NCBI RefSeq assembly: GCF_036016955.1
Contig: NZ_JAYWXI010000030.1
Location: forward strand, 1-9,340
DNA length: 9,340 nucleotides
Reading direction: 5' to 3'
Origin: JAYWXI01 sp036016955
Lineage (GTDB): Bacteria > Bacteroidota > Bacteroidia > Flavobacteriales > Weeksellaceae
Below the pieces are notes generated by a model, which was not told the origin of the DNA, did not search any database, and saw only the letters and a program-made list of their open reading frames with translations. Shown one piece after another: positions 1 to 5,503 of the stretch. The first letter of the stretch is position 1; each line of letters starts with the position of its first letter. Both the position numbers and the translations under genes were made by a program.

Positions 1-2
1 CA

Positions 3-95
3 AAAGCCAACGCTTTTCCTGACCATTTTTCCTCATCAGTTAACAACAATAACATCAGAAAACTAAAAGAAATTACTACTTTTGAACTGTACTGA
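3..95 (+). CDS. Putative IS3 transposase OrfB, C-terminal end (partial)
   Basis: An open frame enters from the left edge and ends at a TGA (93-95) that lies inside the IS terminal repeat. This is where the OrfB transposase of IS3-family elements commonly stops. The 30 visible residues end in RKLKEITTFELY and contain no catalytic motif, because the DDE core would lie upstream of the window. The call rests on position (last frame before and into the right inverted repeat) and on the same orientation as the OrfA at 9299, not on recognisable sequence. The other two forward frames are closed by TAA at 64-66 and by TGA at 19-21 and 83-85. It could instead be non-coding tail of the IS. Confidence 0.4.
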   Translation, partial: KANAFPDHFSSSVNNNNIRKLKEITTFELY

Positions 96-113
96 AAATG
101 GGGAGCCTACACA
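78..113 (-). repeat. IS3-family terminal inverted repeat, right end
   Basis: This 36-base repeat reads, on the minus strand, TGTGTAGGCTCCCC, then a five-base variable stretch, then CAGTACA and finally AAAAGT. It pairs with the 37-base left repeat at 9228-9264 (about 28 matching positions with one single-base gap). It fixes the outer edge of the left IS copy at base 113. Confidence 0.78.
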
Positions 114-991
114 CCATTACCACCACAAAACAGGATTTGTGGCGCACCTGCTTCAAAAAATGGTTTGTAGCAATGGTAGCATGCGTTTTAGATGAAAAGC
201 AGGTTAACCAAACTGTAATTGTATTTTCTGGTAAACAGGGCTTAGGTAAAACCACCTGGATAGAAAAACTAATGCCTCAACCCCTCAAAGAATATATTTT
301 TTCCGGCACAATCAACCCCAGCAACAAAGATACTTTAATTCATTTAGCTGAATGTATGTTGATTAATCTGGACGAGCTGGAAAACCTTAACAAGACCGAA
401 ATCGGCACACTGAAAGAAATCATCACCAAAACTCACATCAGAATGCGCAAAGCCTATGGTCATAACAACGAAAATATGCCACGCCGTGCAAGTTTCGCCG
501 GCAGTGTAAACACCGCCCAGTTCCTGAATGACACCACAGGATCACGCCGTTTCCTTTGTTTCGAAGTAGAGCATATCGAATACGCCCACGAAATCGACAT
601 CAATAAAGTCTATGCGCAGGCTCTGAAACTCAAAAATGAAGGCTTTCGCCACTGGTTCAACCAAGAAGAAATCAAAGAAATTAACGCCAATAATGAACAG
701 TATCAGCTACGTAGTCCGGAAGAAGAATTGCTTTTAACCTGGTTCGTACCCGCTACAAGGGAAACTGCAAAATATTTTTTGAATACCACACAGATTCTGC
801 AAATCTTAGCCAATCGTGCTAATATTAATATAAATGATGCATCTGTAGCTAAATTAGGAAAAGCATTAAGGAAGCACAATTACACAAGGATTATGCGAAA
901 TAACTCTTACGTCTATGCCGTAAATATGCTTGATTTTAAAGCTGTTGACAACAAGAATAAAACAGGAAACCAAATAGATAAATCCTCATAA
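98..991 (+). pseudogene. VapE-like P-loop ATPase, 5'-truncated by IS insertion
   Basis: This is the C-terminal part of a virulence-associated-E-type ATPase, a primase/helicase-like protein found on phages, islands and integrative elements. Counting from the ATG at 98, a Walker A motif GKQGLGKTT is at residues 45-53, Walker B MLINLDE at 87-93, a sensor-like FAGSVNT at 133-139 and GSRRF at 148-152. A C-terminal helical region (about 206-280) resembles the domain that follows VapE in Bacteroidota proteins. The ATG at 98 is not the native start: bases 98-113 belong to the IS terminal repeat, so only codons from about 116 (ITTTKQDLW) onward are vapE. The usual start of the VapE domain and the N-terminal primase-like part are missing, and the frame is closed upstream by TGA at 83-85. 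GC content is visibly higher than in the peptide operon, pointing to a different origin. Function is probably lost, though the ATPase core could still be translated. Confidence 0.8.
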
Positions 992-1032
992 CTACAAGCT
1001 GAAATTCCCTTCCGCTTTCCAAACTGATTAGA

Positions 1033-1059
1033 GGTGCAAAATGCACCGCTTTTCTTTTT
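1033..1059 (+). terminator. Candidate intrinsic terminator after vapE remnant
   Basis: A perfect 6-bp stem GGTGCA / TGCACC (1033-1038 with 1042-1047) closes a 3-base AAA loop. It is followed by GC and a T-rich run (1050-1059, interrupted by one C). It lies about 40 bases after the vapE stop codon. The stem is short, so termination may be only partial. Confidence 0.45.
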
Positions 1060-1194
1060 GTTTGTGGAAGTAAGTCAAGTAACCAAAAATCAGCAAAACA
1101 AAATTTTGGTTTTCTTCCCTCAAAAAAATGCTGAAATAGCAATTTTCAGTGTAATCCGAAAACATAGACTCACTACTTTTCACTGTATTTATCG

Positions 1195-1229
1195 TATAAA
1201 ATAGTTTTTCCCCGAAAACTTTTTTTATA
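1195..1229. terminator. Candidate bidirectional terminator
   Basis: AGTTTT (1203-1208) pairs with AAAACT (1215-1220) around the loop TCCCCG, and outer arms TATAAAA (1195-1201) and TTTTATA (1223-1229) extend the dyad. A run of T follows on the plus strand and a run of T follows the stem on the minus strand as well. This suits a shared terminator for two convergent genes. The stem is poor in GC, so strength is doubtful. Confidence 0.4.
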
Positions 1230-1323
1230 AAATGTTTTTGCCCAAACTTACTTACATTACTTACTTTTCTTTTTCTGCACATTTTTACGCTCGTTTGCCG
1301 GGTAGAGATACCAAAAAATAAAT

Positions 1324-1653
1324 TTACCCCTCATTTTTAGAATTTACCCGCTCCTTCAATTCAACAATCTCACTTTTCAACATCCTTATATAATCGTGCA
1401 GATGCTCTACAAAGGCTATGGGGACATGGTAATTTTGTTCGTTTATCTTAACTTCTTTAGTATCACTCTCATAAATTTCTTCAATGCCTACATTTAGAAA
1501 TTTCGCCATCTTTTCCCATTCATTCATTGTTATTTTCACTTCCCCTTTTTCTTTTCTGCAATAGGCTGATTTGTCTCTACATATCACTTCTGCCATGATA
1601 TCTTGGGATACCCCTTTAGAAACTCGTAAATTCCGTAGTTTTTCCTTTTCCAT
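1324..1653 (-). CDS. XRE-family helix-turn-helix regulator with coiled-coil tail
   Basis: This encodes a 109-aa DNA-binding protein. Residues about 4-60 form a Cro/C1-type helix-turn-helix domain (LRNLRVSKGVSQ...AYCRKEKGEVKI), followed by EWEKMAKFLNVGIEEIYE, which closes the fold. After a linker, residues about 80-105 (HLHDYIRMLKSEIVELKERV) have the heptad look of a dimerising coiled coil. Small regulators of this plan are common in flavobacteria, often with a C-terminal coiled coil. The start at 1653 (MEKEKL) is preferred over an upstream ATG at 1722, because the extra 23 residues are low-complexity, lie outside the fold and would run through the dyad at 1705-1733. It is divergent from the precursor gene, which makes it the natural candidate regulator of the peptide operon; that role is inferred. 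Confidence 0.85.
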   Translation of the reverse strand: MEKEKLRNLRVSKGVSQDIMAEVICRDKSAYCRKEKGEVKITMNEWEKMAKFLNVGIEEIYESDTKEVKINEQNYHVPIAFVEHLHDYIRMLKSEIVELKERVNSKNEG

Positions 1654-1704
1654 AATTTTATTATTTTTGTAAATATATAAATAATTACATTCAATTGCAT
1701 AACA

Positions 1705-1733
1705 TTGCGTATTATTTTGCAATAAAAACGCAA
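1705..1733. promoter_or_regulatory. Candidate operator dyad between regulator and RiPP operon
   Basis: TTGCGT (1705-1710) and ACGCAA (1728-1733) are exact inverted repeats 17 bases apart. The inner flanks also partly match (TT..TTTT against AATAAAA). The 29-base dyad lies in the 162-base divergent region between the regulator start (1653) and the precursor start (1816). Related TTGCA/TTGTGCA words sit on both sides. An A/T-rich TATATTTAC on the minus strand near 1670-1680 could be the regulator's -7 element. Binding by the regulator is inferred from position and symmetry only. Confidence 0.45.
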
Positions 1734-1747
1734 CAAATTTTTAAATA

Positions 1748-1773
1748 TTGTGCATTTTTATTTCTCACATTTG
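1748..1773 (+). promoter_or_regulatory. Possible Bacteroidota-type promoter for the precursor
   Basis: TTG at 1748-1750 and CACATTTG at 1766-1773 resemble the -33 TTG and -7 TAnnTTTG elements of Bacteroidota promoters. One -7 position is off, and the spacer of 15 is shorter than the usual 17-23. The transcript would start near 1780 and leave a leader of about 35 bases, A/T-rich close to the start codon. No Shine-Dalgarno sequence precedes the ATG at 1816, which is normal in this phylum. Confidence 0.35.
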
Positions 1774-1815
1774 TAGTGTCGGTAGTGGCACATAACATTT
1801 TAACTTTTATTTATC

Positions 1816-2010
1816 ATGAAAAAATCTATTAAAAATTTCCAATCCAAAAACCTTAATGGTTTTACAAGGGCATTTGGTGCTAAAATCAAAGGTGGAGGTG
1901 AAAACACAATGACCTTGGCCGAAACCGTGATAACTGTGCGTAAAGACGGAACAAAAGAAATGACTGTTATTGGAGAAGATAAGAACGATGCGTGTGACGC
2001 TAATTGTTAA
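1816..2010 (+). CDS. RiPP precursor peptide with double-glycine leader
   Basis: This 64-aa peptide is the likely substrate of the locus. Residues 1-25 form a basic leader (MKKSIKNFQSKNLNGF then TRAFGAKIK) that ends in GGG (26-28), the site class cut by C39 peptidase domains such as the one in the exporter at 5504. The core (about 28/29-64) has six Thr, three Lys, four Glu and four Asp. These are the donor and acceptor side chains used by ATP-grasp ligases for omega-ester and omega-amide links. It contains an imperfect internal repeat (ETVITV and EMTVIG) and ends in CDANC, with the only two Cys of the peptide. The gene has its own upstream region and a strong hairpin behind it. It is the only peptide here with a GG leader. 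Which residues are linked cannot be told from sequence. Confidence 0.82.
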   Translation: MKKSIKNFQSKNLNGFTRAFGAKIKGGGENTMTLAETVITVRKDGTKEMTVIGEDKNDACDANC

Positions 2011-2031
2011 CTCATTTATTAAAAAAACACG

Positions 2032-2060
2032 AGGCTTCCGTACAGGAAGCCTTTACTTAC
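2032..2060 (+). terminator. Hairpin between precursor and maturation genes (attenuator-like)
   Basis: AGGCTTCC (2032-2039) and GGAAGCCT (2045-2052) form a perfect 8-bp stem with loop GTACA. It is followed by a T-rich but interrupted tail (TTACTTACTTTT) and preceded by a run of seven A. It starts 22 bases after the precursor stop and lies before the lipoprotein gene, which has no evident promoter. A partial terminator here would give much more precursor mRNA than enzyme mRNA, an arrangement known from other RiPP operons. Confidence 0.65.
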
Positions 2061-2070
2061 TTTTAATCTT

Positions 2071-2523
2071 ATGAAAATTCATGTATTTATTTTAGTAGTT
2101 TTTTCTTACTTTTTATTTTATTCTTGCACTACCAATAAATTTAGTGCTTTGTCAAAATACAATGAATTTGACGAAAGTCAAAGATATGTTATATATAAAA
2201 ATGATACCGTAGGAATTGAATCAAGAACTTTTGGAGATTTTACTTTCCCTGTTTCCAATAAAGAAGTCAAGAAAATACGCAAGGGCAGAATACCATTTAA
2301 TAATATTCTATTGTATGCAAATACTTTAAATCCTGCTTATGAATATTATATACTTATAGATTACAAAAAAAAGAATAGATTATATAAAAAATATTTAAGA
2401 AAAGATACTATTGTTGATGGAAAAACATTTTCATTTATTGCGAGTAAAAATATACCGAAATCTGATTGGAAGTTCATTGTAAGTAATATTCATTTTAAGA
2501 ATATGCAAAAATCAAGCAAATGA
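2071..2523 (+). CDS. Small lipoprotein of unknown function
   Basis: The product has 150 residues. The N-terminus is a lipoprotein signal: a short basic start (MKIH), a hydrophobic stretch VFILVVFSYFLF, then YSC with the lipidated Cys at position 19. The mature part is basic and rich in Tyr, Lys and Asn, without a motif I recognise; the segment about 95-120 (YYILIDYKKKNRLYKKYLRK) is strongly basic. It follows the precursor hairpin and its stop codon overlaps the gwsG start (ATGA), so the two are probably translationally coupled. An envelope protein co-expressed with a peptide-modification system could serve in immunity, peptide capture or export, but nothing in the sequence decides this. Existence of the gene is well supported; its role is unknown. 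Confidence 0.75.
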   Translation: MKIHVFILVVFSYFLFYSCTTNKFSALSKYNEFDESQRYVIYKNDTVGIESRTFGDFTFPVSNKEVKKIRKGRIPFNNILLYANTLNPAYEYYILIDYKKKNRLYKKYLRKDTIVDGKTFSFIASKNIPKSDWKFIVSNIHFKNMQKSSK

Positions 2524-3479
2524 TACTTATTATTTCTAGAGATGGTGATACTACTACTGATTTAGTTATAGATTGGCTATTAGAATACAATCTGCCTTTT
2601 TTAAGAGTAAATGATGATTTTTACTATAATATCTGTATGGATTTCCAAGATTTTTCTGCTTCTACAATTTATGATATCAAAATATCTGACATCTCAGTTA
2701 TCTGGTTCAGAAAGAATACTTTCCTTTTAAATAAAAGCGACCAAGAAAACATTATTAAACAACTTGATAAGTCTATAATAACATTTTCAAACAATGAAAT
2801 TGTAGAATTCAGAAAATATTTTTTTTGGAAACTTTCTGAAATAAAATCTATAAAATGGCTAACTAATCCTAATAAAATAACGGAAAATAAATTAATACAA
2901 ATGGATGTTGCAAGAAGTGTAGGTCTTCGAGTACCTAAAACTTTTGTAATAACTCGTAAGAAAGATTTACTTAATTTTACATCCAATTCTGTTGGTATTG
3001 TGAAACCAATAGTAAACTGCATTCATCCTGTTATTGATGGAAAAGGAGTTATTATGAAAACATGTATTGTTGACAGAAAAACAGAAGATACACCTATAAC
3101 CTTTCCTATTTCATTGGTTCAAAACTTAATAGAAAAATTATTTGAAATAAGAGTCTTTTATATAGACAATGAGTTTTTTGCTACTAAAGTAGTAGAAGAA
3201 GAGAATAATGAAATTGATCATAGAGTAAACATTGCAATGAATAAGACTAGATTTGAAAATTATTTATTACCAAATGATATAAAAAATAAGCTTAGAGCTT
3301 TGTTTGAAACTTTTGATTTGAATTGTTCATCGGTTGATTTATTGGTTGATAAAAATGGCGATTATTATTTTTTAGAAATAAATCCAACAGGTCAATTTAC
3401 ATATCATTCCATATTCAATAATACCTATTTAGAAAAAAAAATTGCCACAACATTAAAAAAATTTTATTATGAAAACTAA
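2520..3479 (+). CDS. gwsG: Grasp-with-spasm ATP-grasp peptide maturase
   Basis: This is a 319-aa ATP-grasp ligase of the RimK/MvdC-MvdD-related group, which activates acidic side chains of a precursor peptide with ATP and joins them to Ser/Thr or Lys. The N-terminal pre-ATP-grasp domain (1-110) begins MILIISRDGD and has IWFRKN at 61-66. The ATP-grasp core follows: NPNKITENKLIQM (117-129), GLRVPKTFVIT (135-145), Lys162 in GIVKPI, QNLIEKLFEIRVFYI (201-215) for nucleotide and peptide contacts, SVDLLVD (271-277), and the metal-binding FLEINPTGQF (284-293). Length is normal for the family, and the start overlaps the lipoprotein stop by 4 bases. The adjacent SPASM protein identifies it as the GRASP half of the 'grasp-with-spasm' pair. 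The probable product is a cross-linked graspetide; ring pattern unknown. Confidence 0.88.
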   Translation: MILIISRDGDTTTDLVIDWLLEYNLPFLRVNDDFYYNICMDFQDFSASTIYDIKISDISVIWFRKNTFLLNKSDQENIIKQLDKSIITFSNNEIVEFRKYFFWKLSEIKSIKWLTNPNKITENKLIQMDVARSVGLRVPKTFVITRKKDLLNFTSNSVGIVKPIVNCIHPVIDGKGVIMKTCIVDRKTEDTPITFPISLVQNLIEKLFEIRVFYIDNEFFATKVVEEENNEIDHRVNIAMNKTRFENYLLPNDIKNKLRALFETFDLNCSSVDLLVDKNGDYYFLEINPTGQFTYHSIFNNTYLEKKIATTLKKFYYEN

Positions 3480-3651
3480 TAGATTTCACTTGATATATTT
3501 TTATCTTAACATTAGTGTGAAAAGTAAATTTGTAAATTTTTGTTTTGCCAAAAATGATAATGCTTATTCTAAAATTCATAATAATAAAAAATTTAAAACA
3601 AAAACATATCATAAATTTTCTACACCTTTTTTAGATATTGATAAATTCTAA
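3469..3651 (+). CDS. Small ORF between gwsG and gwsS; possible accessory or second substrate peptide
   Basis: A 60-aa frame fills the gap between the two maturase genes exactly. Its ATG overlaps the last 11 bases of gwsG, and its stop shares one base with the gwsS start (TAATG). Such coupled ends argue that it is translated. The peptide is very basic (many Lys, also His and Asn), with an aromatic N-terminal half (FHLIYFYL) and one Cys (residue 25). It ends in KFSTPFLDIDKF, a short run with Ser, Thr, two Asp and Lys that has the mix of residues seen in microviridin-like cores. It has no GG leader, no signal peptide and no family I recognise. It could be a second graspetide substrate, a leader-binding or chaperone peptide, or a spurious frame in A/T-rich spacer DNA. 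Confidence 0.55.
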   Translation: MKTNRFHLIYFYLNISVKSKFVNFCFAKNDNAYSKIHNNKKFKTKTYHKFSTPFLDIDKF

Positions 3652-4697
3652 TGGCTAAAAAATTTTTCTTATACAAAGACTGTTTTATTATAAGTGGTTT
3701 TAAAAACACTATTATTTGTGATACTTATGAAAATAGGTTCATAAATATTCCTGAAAAATTACAATTTGATATTATTGAAAAATCTATTATTATAAGTAAT
3801 GATAGTCAAAATTTTATTTCTTATCTATCCGAAGAAGGATATGGTTCTTATTTATTTGATGAAAATGTAATAGATAAAAATATCATCTGGAGCTCTCCAA
3901 GGATTGTAGACGAAATAATTGTTTTGTATAGTGAGTTGTTGTTTCAGAATATTGATAGTTTTATTAGCTTCATCGTAAGTGTCAATGCTCAATATTTACA
4001 AATAAGATTCAATAGTAACTTTAATGATATCAATAAACTAAAATCTTTTTTATTATCATTATCAAGTTCTCCAATAAAAACAATAGAAATACTTTTGGAC
4101 TCCCAAAATTTTTTAGAATCTGATGTTATAGAAGTAGCAATAAAGCATACACGTGTACAAGTTATATTCTTCTATAACTCATCATTTAATAGTTCTAAAA
4201 CTTTAGAAAAGGAATTACTGACTGTAGTTAATGTTAAAAATAATATTTTAGATTCAAAGTATTGCGGAATAATAGATGAAAATTATTTTTTGTCCGATTT
4301 AAAGTATTTTTCTAAATCACACTTTCATAATAACTGTCTTAAAGGAAAGATTTTTTTTGATGAAAAAATGAATGCTTTTAATTGTCCCTCATTTTCTCAA
4401 TCTTTTGGAAACTTAATGAATCTAAATAAAGATAATTTAGCTGGGAATGCATTTTTCTTAAAATATCAAAATATAACAAAAAATAATATAAAAGTTTGTA
4501 AAGATTGTGAATTTCGTTACATATGTACGGACTGTCGGGCCTATACTGAACAAACCTATTATAATGAGGAAGGATTAGATGTTTCAAAACCTTTAAAGTG
4601 CGGTTACAACCCATATACTGGCGAGTGGGAAAAATGGAGTACTAATCCTATAAAACAAAAAGCAATTAAAAATTATGGAATGCAAAAAATTTTATAA
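3651..4697 (+). CDS. gwsS: Grasp-with-spasm SPASM-domain peptide maturase lacking radical SAM motif
   Basis: The product has 348 residues and ends in a SPASM-type Fe-S domain. Its cysteines are C229, C245, then C283-x2-C286-x5-C292-x2-C295 and C317, seven in all, which is the number of the SPASM pattern (usual spacing of the last pair is x3). The region before, where radical SAM enzymes carry CxxxCxxC, has no such motif; the N-terminal Cys are single (11, 23). The start MAKKFFLYKDCF and the following FINIPEKL stretch fit the GwsS family, in which the radical SAM part is absent. It therefore probably recognises or positions the precursor, or serves as a partner of GwsG, rather than doing radical chemistry itself. 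It is coupled to the small ORF before it (TAATG) and overlaps the GLPGLI gene after it. Confidence 0.87.
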   Translation: MAKKFFLYKDCFIISGFKNTIICDTYENRFINIPEKLQFDIIEKSIIISNDSQNFISYLSEEGYGSYLFDENVIDKNIIWSSPRIVDEIIVLYSELLFQNIDSFISFIVSVNAQYLQIRFNSNFNDINKLKSFLLSLSSSPIKTIEILLDSQNFLESDVIEVAIKHTRVQVIFFYNSSFNSSKTLEKELLTVVNVKNNILDSKYCGIIDENYFLSDLKYFSKSHFHNNCLKGKIFFDEKMNAFNCPSFSQSFGNLMNLNKDNLAGNAFFLKYQNITKNNIKVCKDCEFRYICTDCRAYTEQTYYNEEGLDVSKPLKCGYNPYTGEWEKWSTNPIKQKAIKNYGMQKIL

Positions 4698-5502
4698 AAT
4701 GAATCTAATTGTTCTAATCTTGTCTTTTAATCAGTATTTCGGACAAAATTACCGAATAGATTATCAAATGAGTTACAAGCCTGATTCATTACAAAGTGAT
4801 TTCAAAACAAAAAATATGGTTTTACTTTTAAAAGAGAATAAATCTAAATTTCTTTCTCTTGACCAGTATAAAAATGATTCACTATTTATAATTAAAAATA
4901 AAGAAAACAAATACTTTGTTAAAAATTTCGATTTTAAGTTTATGACTATTTGTGATTATTCAAACAAAAAAGTCTATAGATTTACAAGTATTTTGCGCGA
5001 CTTGTATAGAACAACATCAGATATTCCATCTTTTAATTGGGAAATTAATAGTGAAACAAAAAAAATACTAGGATTTAATTGTCAAAATGCTACTTTGTCT
5101 TATTCTAATCGGAAGTGGGAGGTCTGGTTTACTACCGACATCCCCATCCAAAGTGGACCTTACATCTTTTCAGGATTACCTGGATTAATAGTTGAAATGA
5201 AAGATACTAAGAATAATTACACTTTTAACCTTCTGTCGATTACTAGGGGTGATAATTTTAATATTGACTTTATTCCAACAAAATTTTTAGATATTACAAA
5301 TATACAATTAGCTAAATTAAAGTTAGATTATTACAACGATCCCTATAGGGAAATGAAATCGGGTCAAATTAAAGTTAGATGGCAGGATGAAAATGGTGTA
5401 GAATTTAAACCTAATTACGGTGAATTAACAAAGTCTGAGCAAGACTATATTCGTAAAAACAATAATGAAATAGAACTTTCCGAAGCAATAAAATATAAGT
5501 AG
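4675..5502 (+). CDS. GLPGLI family secreted protein
   Basis: The 275-aa protein carries the family's name motif, SGLPGLIVEM, around residues 166-175, after the typical KILGFNCQNA and WEVWFTTDIPI segments (130-158). A Sec signal peptide precedes it: basic MECKKFYK, hydrophobic MNLIVLILSF, then NQYFGQ with cleavage expected near residue 24, so it acts in the periplasm or at the outer membrane. The ATG at 4675 overlaps gwsS by 23 bases; a later ATG at 4699 would begin just after the gwsS stop but would lose the positive N-terminal residues, so 4675 is preferred. GLPGLI proteins are widespread in Bacteroidota with no established biochemical role. Its place between the maturases and the exporter suggests a function in handling or tolerating the exported peptide, which is inference. 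Confidence 0.85.
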   Translation: MECKKFYKMNLIVLILSFNQYFGQNYRIDYQMSYKPDSLQSDFKTKNMVLLLKENKSKFLSLDQYKNDSLFIIKNKENKYFVKNFDFKFMTICDYSNKKVYRFTSILRDLYRTTSDIPSFNWEINSETKKILGFNCQNATLSYSNRKWEVWFTTDIPIQSGPYIFSGLPGLIVEMKDTKNNYTFNLLSITRGDNFNIDFIPTKFLDITNIQLAKLKLDYYNDPYREMKSGQIKVRWQDENGVEFKPNYGELTKSEQDYIRKNNNEIELSEAIKYK

Positions 5503-5503
5503 G

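Larger units (their letters stand above)
1..113 (+). mobile_element. Right end of an IS3-family insertion sequence (partial)
   Basis: The first 113 bases are best read as the 3' end of an insertion sequence whose body lies left of the window. Bases 78-113, reverse-complemented, match the IS left end at 9228-9264: the outermost 14 bases agree at 13, the block CAGTACA is identical, and both inner edges end in AAAAGT. The outer tip is TGTGTA, with the 5'-TG...CA-3' ends usual in IS3-family elements. Immediately after base 113 the sequence becomes vapE-like coding DNA, so the boundary is sharp. The family assignment comes from the OrfA start seen at the other copy. The two ends are similar but not identical across positions 92-98, as expected for the left and right repeats of one IS type. 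Confidence 0.75.
992..1323. other. Gene-free convergent intergenic region
   Basis: These 332 bases separate the convergent ends of the vapE remnant and the minus-strand regulator. The two open frames on the minus strand here look non-coding: they are low-complexity, start without support and overlap each other. The region holds a hairpin at 1033-1047, a longer AT-rich dyad at 1195-1229, an inverted repeat AACCAAAA/TTTTGGTT (1081-1088 and 1104-1111), and short direct repeats of the TTACTTAC type around 1247-1266. No tRNA, attachment site or further gene could be recognised. Confidence 0.5.

Noticed and set aside
1246..1268. Short TTACTTAC-type direct repeats considered as a CRISPR or iteron array
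   Set aside because: Units are only about 4-8 bases, imperfect and without spacers of regular length; simple low-complexity sequence.
936..1282. Two overlapping minus-strand open frames (68 and 84 aa) in the vapE-regulator gap
   Set aside because: They overlap each other in different frames, have no recognisable motif and run through the terminator-like hairpins; one also runs into the 3' end of vapE. Read as chance frames.
1321..1349. Direct repeat AATTTACCC (1321-1329 and 1341-1349)
   Set aside because: Only 9 bases, two copies, and overlapping the 3' coding end of the regulator; likely chance in A/T-rich DNA.
1654..1722. Longer start for the XRE regulator (ATG at 1722, 23 extra residues)
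   Set aside because: The extension is low-complexity and precedes the HTH fold, and it would cover the dyad and leave little promoter space. The ATG at 1653 gives the standard N-terminus.
2669..3022. Minus-strand frame of 117 aa opposite gwsG
   Set aside because: It lies wholly within the well-supported ATP-grasp coding sequence and reflects its A/T-rich codons.
3415..3612. Minus-strand frame of 65 aa across the gwsG end and the small ORF
   Set aside because: Hydrophobic low-complexity shadow. The plus-strand small ORF is better supported by its overlaps with both neighbours.
4378..4614. Minus-strand frame of 78 aa opposite the SPASM domain
   Set aside because: It is antisense to the conserved Cys-rich region of gwsS, with no start signal or motif.
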